A stretch of 10,832 bases of DNA, from contig CAJPKC010000016.1 of the NCBI GenBank assembly GCA_905370255.1, positions 1 to 10,832 of the forward strand. The letters are read 5' to 3'. Shown piece after piece: positions 6,106 to 10,832 of the stretch. This DNA comes from Streptococcus oralis (GTDB taxonomy: Bacteria; Bacillota; Bacilli; Lactobacillales; Streptococcaceae). Made by a program: the position numbers and the translations under genes. Under the pieces are notes generated by a model. The model ran no database searches. It was given only the letters and a program-made list of their open reading frames with translations, and was not told where the DNA came from. How positions within the stretch are numbered: the first letter of the stretch is position 1; each line of letters begins with the position of its first letter.

Positions 6106-6944
6106 TATCCTTTGACAGCTCCCATAGTAATACCTTGTGTGAAGGATTTTTGGAAGACAAGGAAGACTGTTACGATTGGCACAGCTGCAAGAGCAGCCCC
6201 TGCCATGATCAAACCATAGTTGGTTGCCATCTCGGCCTGCATAGTCGCAACCCCGAGTGAGATAGTCAAGTTTTGACGTGAAGTCAACATTACCAACTGC
6301 ATGAAGTAGTCATTCCATGTATTGATGAAGGTAAAGATTGCAAGAGCTGCAAATCCTGGTTTCACAATAGGGAAGGCTACGCTCCAGAAAGTACGAATCT
6401 CACCACATCCATCGATTTTAGCAGATTCGAGCAATTCTGTTGGAATGTTTTCACTGAACTGTTTCATGAGGAAGACCCCAAATGGCCATCCGATCAAAGG
6501 CAAGATAACCGCCCAAAGAGTGTCATGGATTCCCATGAAGTTGACGATACGTACCAATGGTACAAGGACAACTTGTTTTGGAAGAGCCATGGCAGCGATA
6601 AAGATAGCAAAGAGAATGCGTTGTCCATAGAAACGTTTCTTAGCCAATACATAACCTGCTAGGGATGAAGTTGCACAAACCAAGAACATAGTTACCAATG
6701 AAATGAAGACTGAGTTCCACATCCATTGCAAGGCTGGGTTTTGCACCATCAATTGTTGGAAGTTCTCCATTGTTGGAGCTTTAGGGAACCATTGTGGTGG
6801 AATCATAATGGTATCTGGTTGTGATTTGAATGCACCTGTCAAAATCCAGTAGAATGGAAAGATAAACAGTACAGTCAATAAAAGCAAGAAGATGGTTGAA
6901 ATAACAGTGAAGGCTGTTAAAGGTTTCTTTTGTGTAGATTGCAT
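6105..6944 (-). CDS. satC: Sialic-acid ABC transporter permease SatC (MalG-type)
   Basis: This inner permease subunit belongs to a CUT1-type carbohydrate ABC importer of the SatABC type, which brings Neu5Ac into the cell. The 279 residues fit the MalG family with about six membrane segments, the first at residues 11-35. The EAA-loop motif ESAKIDGCGEIRTFWSVAFP (173-192) is where the ATPase docks. It begins 16 bases after the satB stop with AAAGGAG. No ATPase gene is present in the window; in pneumococcus the shared ATPase MsmK energises SatABC and is encoded elsewhere. The stop codon overlaps the first base of the BOX element. The substrate is assigned from the locus and the resemblance to pneumococcal SatC; the family assignment is secure. 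Confidence 0.9.
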   Translation of the reverse strand: MQSTQKKPLTAFTVISTIFLLLLTVLFIFPFYWILTGAFKSQPDTIMIPPQWFPKAPTMENFQQLMVQNPALQWMWNSVFISLVTMFLVCATSSLAGYVLAKKRFYGQRILFAIFIAAMALPKQVVLVPLVRIVNFMGIHDTLWAVILPLIGWPFGVFLMKQFSENIPTELLESAKIDGCGEIRTFWSVAFPIVKPGFAALAIFTFINTWNDYFMQLVMLTSRQNLTISLGVATMQAEMATNYGLIMAGAALAAVPIVTVFLVFQKSFTQGITMGAVKG

Positions 6945-6960
6945 AGCTGTCTCCTTTCTA

Positions 6961-7848
6961 TTAGTATTCTACGTCGTTTCCAAGTACTTTAAATTGAACA
7001 AAGCTGACAATTGCGATCATAACTGCCAAGAATACACCAATAGTATTGGCATAACCATACTCAGTCAATTGGAAGGCTTTTTCGTAAAGGTAGTACATAA
7101 GTGTACTTGTTGAGTAGTTTGGACCACCTGAAGTCAAAAGCTGAATCAAAGCGAAACACTGGAATGAGTTGATTGTTGTAATGATTGCGATATAAAGAGT
7201 TGTTGGAAGGAGGCTTGGCCATTTAATCTTCCAGAAAACTTGTAACTCAGTAGCTCCGTCGACACGCGCCGCTTCTACAAGTGAGTTATCAATATTACCC
7301 ATTGCAGCGATGTAAAGGATGATTGGCTGACCAACTGAGGTTGTCAAAAGAATAATCATAATCGCCATCAAAGCCCAGTTTTTATCTCCTAACCAAGAAA
7401 TGTTTTGGCTAATGATATGGCTTGACTTAAGCACGAAATTCAAAATACCTGATAGAGGATCATAAATCCATTTCCATACAACCGTTACGGCAACACTACC
7501 TGTTACAACAGGAAGGAAGAATACGAAACGATAGAAGGATCTAGCAACTGCATTTTGTTGGTAAGTTTGTGATGCCACAAATAGTGAGAAGAGTACAACG
7601 ACTGGTACAGATCCGATAACTAAGATTACGGTATTAATCAAAGATTTTGTAAAGACAGGGTCTTTAAACATGCGGATGTAGTTGTCAAGTCCCACAAACT
7701 CAAAGCTAGTCATCGAGTAGTTAAAGAAACTAGTGATGAATCCCATGATCATTGGAGCTAGGACAAAGACGGTAAAGAAGATTAATACTGGTGCTAAGAA
7801 AGCATAAGAAACAATTGTTTCTCTCATGCGAATTTTATTGACTTTCAC
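6961..7848 (-). CDS. satB: Sialic-acid ABC transporter permease SatB (MalF-type)
   Basis: This MalF-family permease partners with SatC and receives substrate from SatA. About six membrane segments are visible, starting near residues 13-37. The EAA-loop motif EAARVDGATELQVFWKIKWP (192-211) docks the ATPase. I chose GTG 7848-7846 (protein MKVNKIRM) because GAGG lies 8 bases upstream. The longer reading from GTG 7857 would put its start codon on that same ribosome-binding site. About 215 bases of structured, non-coding DNA separate it from satA, while satC follows after 16 bases. GTG starts and weak ribosome-binding sites often accompany lower permease than binding-protein expression. Confidence 0.88.
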   Translation of the reverse strand: MKVNKIRMRETIVSYAFLAPVLIFFTVFVLAPMIMGFITSFFNYSMTSFEFVGLDNYIRMFKDPVFTKSLINTVILVIGSVPVVVLFSLFVASQTYQQNAVARSFYRFVFFLPVVTGSVAVTVVWKWIYDPLSGILNFVLKSSHIISQNISWLGDKNWALMAIMIILLTTSVGQPIILYIAAMGNIDNSLVEAARVDGATELQVFWKIKWPSLLPTTLYIAIITTINSFQCFALIQLLTSGGPNYSTSTLMYYLYEKAFQLTEYGYANTIGVFLAVMIAIVSFVQFKVLGNDVEY

Positions 7849-7894
7849 AGTCGGCACCTCACTTTCAAATAGTTTTTGTTTTTTTAATTGTTAT

Positions 7895-7984
7895 CTGACA
7901 TTGATGTAAAATCAAAATGAAATTTTTTCCAAGAAAAACCTATGTAAGAACTTCATTTTAATTTTGACCTGTCAGTTCCTTACA
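7895..7984 (-). other. Overlapping imperfect hairpins in the satA-satB intergenic region
   Basis: Hairpin A pairs 7895-7921 (CTGACA, then GTAAAATCAAAATGAA) with 7952-7975 (TTCATTTTAATTTTGAC, then TGTCAG), imperfectly. Hairpin B pairs TGTAAGAAC (7943-7951) with GTTCCTTACA (7974-7983), with one bulge. Hairpin B would enclose the right arm of A, so the two probably exclude each other. A role in satA mRNA stability, RNA processing or read-through is inferred. Confidence 0.4.
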
Positions 7985-7989
7985 TTTTT

Positions 7990-8039
7990 TAAACAAAACT
8001 CCCCCTTTTCGTACACAGATGTGCACAGGGAAAAGGGGG
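7990..8039 (-). terminator. Terminator-like hairpin after satA
   Basis: The minus strand has a perfect 10-bp stem, CCCCCTTTTC (8039-8030) with GAAAAGGGGG (8010-8001). An inner 6-bp stem (GTGCAC with GTGTAC, one G-U pair) extends it, and a T-rich stretch AGTTTTGTTT follows. It starts 24 bases after the satA stop. It probably ends most transcripts and protects satA mRNA, with partial read-through into satBC, a common way to make more binding protein than permease. Confidence 0.75.
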
Positions 8040-8063
8040 GATTTTACTTTTATTTAGGGCTTA

Positions 8064-9467
<1,404 letters not shown>

Positions 9468-9496
9468 TCAACCACTCTCCTCGTGTTTTAATTATC

Positions 9497-10195
9497 TTAT
9501 TTGAGACCTGCAACAAATCGTTCCGTGATCTCTTTTGGTCTAGTAATAGCGCCACCAACTACGATGCCTCGCACTCCGTAACCTAGGATTTGCTTAGCCT
9601 GTTCTGGTGTATGAATTTTTCCTTCTGCGATGACGTCTACACCTGCATCGCATAGTTTCTTGATGAGTTCAAAATCTGGACCATCCACTTTCGGGCTATA
9701 AGATGTGTAGCCTGACAAGGTTGTTCCGACAAAGTCGATTCCCGCCTCAACTGCTGTTAGTCCTTCTTCAAAGGTACTTGTGTCAGCCATCAAGAGTTGG
9801 TTTGGATATTTTTCTTTGATTTGACGGATAAATTCTTGAATCTCTAGGCCATCATGGCGTTCTCTCTTTGTACAATCTAGAGCGATTACCTCAATATCTA
9901 GAGCTGCTAGTTCATCAACTTCTTTCATAGTAGCTGTGATGAATGGTTCCTGTGGTGGATAATCACGTTTGATAATTCCGATAATCGGAAGATTTGTGAC
10001 CTCTTTGATTTCCTTAATATCCCGAACACTATTTGCTCGGATACCGACTGCTCCACCTTGCTCAGCCGCTTTGACTAGCAAGGGCATTACACCTCCCGCT
10101 TCTGTATAAAGCGGTTCGTGAGGAAGTGCCTGACAAGAAACGATGATTCCATCTTTAATCTGCTCAATCAAAGCTTCTTTACTGATTTGTGGCAT
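9497..10195 (-). CDS. nanE: N-acetylmannosamine-6-phosphate 2-epimerase
   Basis: It converts ManNAc-6-P to GlcNAc-6-P (EC 5.1.3.9), linking sialic acid to amino-sugar metabolism. The 232 residues are a full-length NanE-family TIM barrel. Visible conserved residues include SCQALP and [10 protein letters not shown] (48-57, with Arg53), the catalytic lysine Lys76 in [15 protein letters not shown] (105-111), MADTST with Asp138, Glu191 in [12 protein letters not shown], and the phosphate-binding loop [11 protein letters not shown]. Its Lys76-Glu191 spacing is close to that of the Lys/Glu pair in characterised clostridial NanE. It starts at ATG 10195 with AGGAGG 7 bases upstream and has its own promoter. 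The importer satA follows after 116 bases with no terminator between, so nanE-satA read-through is likely. Confidence 0.95.
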   Translation of the reverse strand: MPQISKEALIEQIKDGIIVSCQALPHEPLYTEAGGVMPLLVKAAEQGGAVGIRANSVRDIKEIKEVTNLPIIGIIKRDYPPQEPFITATMKEVDELAALDIEVIALDCTKRERHDGLEIQEFIRQIKEKYPNQLLMADTSTFEEGLTAVEAGIDFVGTTLSGYTSYSPKVDGPDFELIKKLCDAGVDVIAEGKIHTPEQAKQILGYGVRGIVVGGAITRPKEITERFVAGLK

Positions 10196-10229
10196 CCACT
10201 TTCCTCCTTTTCTTTTTTCTTATGAGCCT

Positions 10230-10258
10230 ATTATATATCATTTTTAAAGCGCTTTCAA
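10230..10258 (-). promoter_or_regulatory. Sigma-A promoter of nanE
   Basis: The minus strand has -35 TTGAAA (10258-10253), a 17-base spacer and a consensus -10 TATAAT (10235-10230), 34 bases before the start codon. It has the same -35 and overlapping cre box as the lyase promoter. Confidence 0.88.
10244..10257 (-). promoter_or_regulatory. cre site overlapping the nanE promoter
   Basis: The minus strand reads TGAAAGCGCTTTAA, which fits the cre consensus except at the next-to-last position and contains the AAAGCGCTTT palindrome. It covers the -35 box and the start of the spacer, so CcpA binding should compete with RNA polymerase. Confidence 0.75.
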
Positions 10259-10314
10259 TAACTTGTACTAGAATAGATTGAAGTTTCAAAACAATTTTAT
10301 GAAACAGAATCTCC

Positions 10315-10328
10315 TGAAAGTAGTTTCA
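10315..10328 (-). promoter_or_regulatory. Candidate operator TGAAACTACTTTCA upstream of the nanE promoter
   Basis: This 14-mer is identical to the one at 4656-4669 and has the same 56-base distance to the -35 box. Here the arms extend to CCTGAAA and TTTCAGG. Further TGAAAC half-sites lie between it and the promoter: GTTTCA-N11-TGAAAC at 10283-10305, part of TTGAAGTTTCAA at 10279-10290. Binding by NanR is inferred from context. Confidence 0.6.
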
Positions 10329-10390
10329 GGGAGAAATACCAGAGTTTGAATCGCCTTCCATCCGCTTATTTCCACTAGAATCTTCGCTTT

Positions 10391-10431
10391 CTACAAATAA
10401 AGAGCCTGTAACGAATGAACGTTACAGACCC
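10391..10431 (-). terminator. Intrinsic terminator of the upstream surface-protein gene
   Basis: On the minus strand CTGTAACG and CGTTACAG (10427-10420 and 10413-10406) form a perfect stem around a 6-base loop, extended by four pairs including wobbles, and followed by TTTATTTG. It lies about 55 bases after the stop of the LPXTG protein and separates it from nanE. Confidence 0.8.
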
Positions 10432-10486
10432 TTCTAATATAAGTCTAAACCTTTTTTATAGAGACTTTTTAGATTCAATGTTGCCA

Positions 10487-10832
10487 TTAATCTTCTTTTT
10501 TCTTAGCCATTCCAAACAAGCCGAGAAGCATTCCAACCATTCCTACAGATACTAGAGGAGTAGAAACTTCACTTCCTGTTGCAGGGAGGATTGGTTGTTG
10601 TGGTTGTGCTGCTGGAGCTTGATATGTCTTATCTTGCTGTGCCACTAAAGTGACAAGTGGTTTTTCTTCACCCTTATATTCTGGAGCTTCATTGACTGCT
10701 GCTTCGACTGCATTTACTCCGCCTGTGAATTCTGGAAGTTCATGCTTAAGGGCTTGAACTGCATTTGCTCCACCTGCAAATTCTGGAAGCTCATTCTTGA
10801 GCGCTTCAACCGCGTTTACTCCGCCTGTGAAT
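10487..10832 (-). CDS. C-terminus of an LPXTG cell-wall-anchored surface protein, probably the nan-locus sialidase
   Basis: Only the last 114 or so codons are in the window; the 5' part lies beyond the right edge. Three 17-residue repeats (FTGGVNAVEALKNELPE and variants) are followed by a Pro/Gln linker, the sortase signal LPATG (33-37 residues before the end), a hydrophobic segment and the charged tail KKKED. This is a complete cell-wall sorting signal, so the protein is surface-anchored. In pneumococci the sialidase NanA sits at this end of the nan locus and has similar repeats ahead of its anchor, which makes it the likeliest identity. Other anchored glycosidases of these species carry related repeats, and no sialidase motif is visible here. 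Confidence 0.7.
   Translation of the reverse strand, partial: FTGGVNAVEALKNELPEFAGGANAVQALKHELPEFTGGVNAVEAAVNEAPEYKGEEKPLVTLVAQQDKTYQAPAAQPQQPILPATGSEVSTPLVSVGMVGMLLGLFGMAKKKED
10679..10831 (-). repeat. Three tandem 51-bp coding repeats (17 residues each)
   Basis: The units at 10679-10729, 10730-10780 and 10781-10831 encode FTGGVNAVEAAVNEAPE, FAGGANAVQALKHELPE and FTGGVNAVEALKNELPE. They are in frame in the surface protein and probably continue beyond the right edge. They act as a stalk in front of the wall anchor. Repeat number usually varies among strains by recombination. Confidence 0.85.

Noticed and set aside
5973..6260. 95-codon plus-strand ORF
   Set aside because: It reads through the BOX element and into the antisense of satC; BOX elements often create such spurious ORFs.
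7849..7857. Longer satB start at GTG 7857
   Set aside because: Its start codon would overlap the GAGG ribosome-binding site, which is correctly spaced for the GTG at 7848.
10196..10486. Small gene between nanE and the LPXTG protein
   Set aside because: No ORF with a ribosome-binding site is visible; the gap is explained by the terminator, candidate operators, the cre box and the nanE promoter.
10679..10831. CRISPR array
   Set aside because: The 51-bp repeats are contiguous, have no spacers, and code in frame for a surface-protein stalk.

Overview
This window looks like chromosomal DNA of a Mitis-group streptococcus (Streptococcus mitis, S. oralis or S. pneumoniae and relatives). The evidence is AT-rich DNA with perfect AGGAGG ribosome-binding sites, a YSIRK-type surface-protein signal peptide, an LPXTG sortase signal, a nearly full-length BOX element (a repeat typical of this group), and a recognisable sialic-acid (nan/sat) locus. 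Every gene I can support is on the minus strand, so transcription runs from high to low coordinates.

In transcription order: (1) 10832-10487 is the C-terminus of a sortase-anchored surface protein with 17-residue repeats, probably the locus sialidase, closed by a terminator. (2) 10328-9497 carries a cre-overlapped promoter with a candidate operator upstream, then nanE (ManNAc-6-P epimerase). (3) 9453-6105 holds the sialic-acid ABC importer satA-satB-satC, with a strong hairpin and about 200 structured bases between satA and satB. (4) 6105-5954 is a BOX element, followed by a leader with a long inverted repeat, a YhcH/NanQ-family sialic-acid anomerase and a DUF624/YesL-type membrane protein. 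(5) 4669-2697 has a second promoter of the same design as the nanE promoter, driving N-acetylneuraminate lyase and a ROK-family sugar kinase; the kinase stop codon lies inside its terminator stem. (6) 2696-1 has a separate promoter and leader, then a large surface protein that is cut by the window edge.

The pathway reads as one system. A surface sialidase (inferred) releases Neu5Ac and SatABC imports it; the permeases need an ATPase encoded elsewhere. The anomerase speeds alpha/beta conversion, the lyase splits Neu5Ac to ManNAc and pyruvate, the ROK kinase makes ManNAc-6-P, and NanE converts that to GlcNAc-6-P. The left-hand gene adds an extracellular tool: one polypeptide with a YSIRK signal, a trypsin/V8-like serine protease domain (H218, D283, S374), a glucan/choline-binding-like repeat pair, two MucBP-like domains and the start of a GH29 alpha-L-fucosidase.

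The two most interesting observations are that protease-fucosidase chimera and an identical 14-base palindrome, TGAAACTACTTTCA, placed exactly 56 bases upstream of the -35 box of both the nanE and the lyase promoters. The palindrome is a strong candidate operator for the locus regulator, which is not itself in the window.
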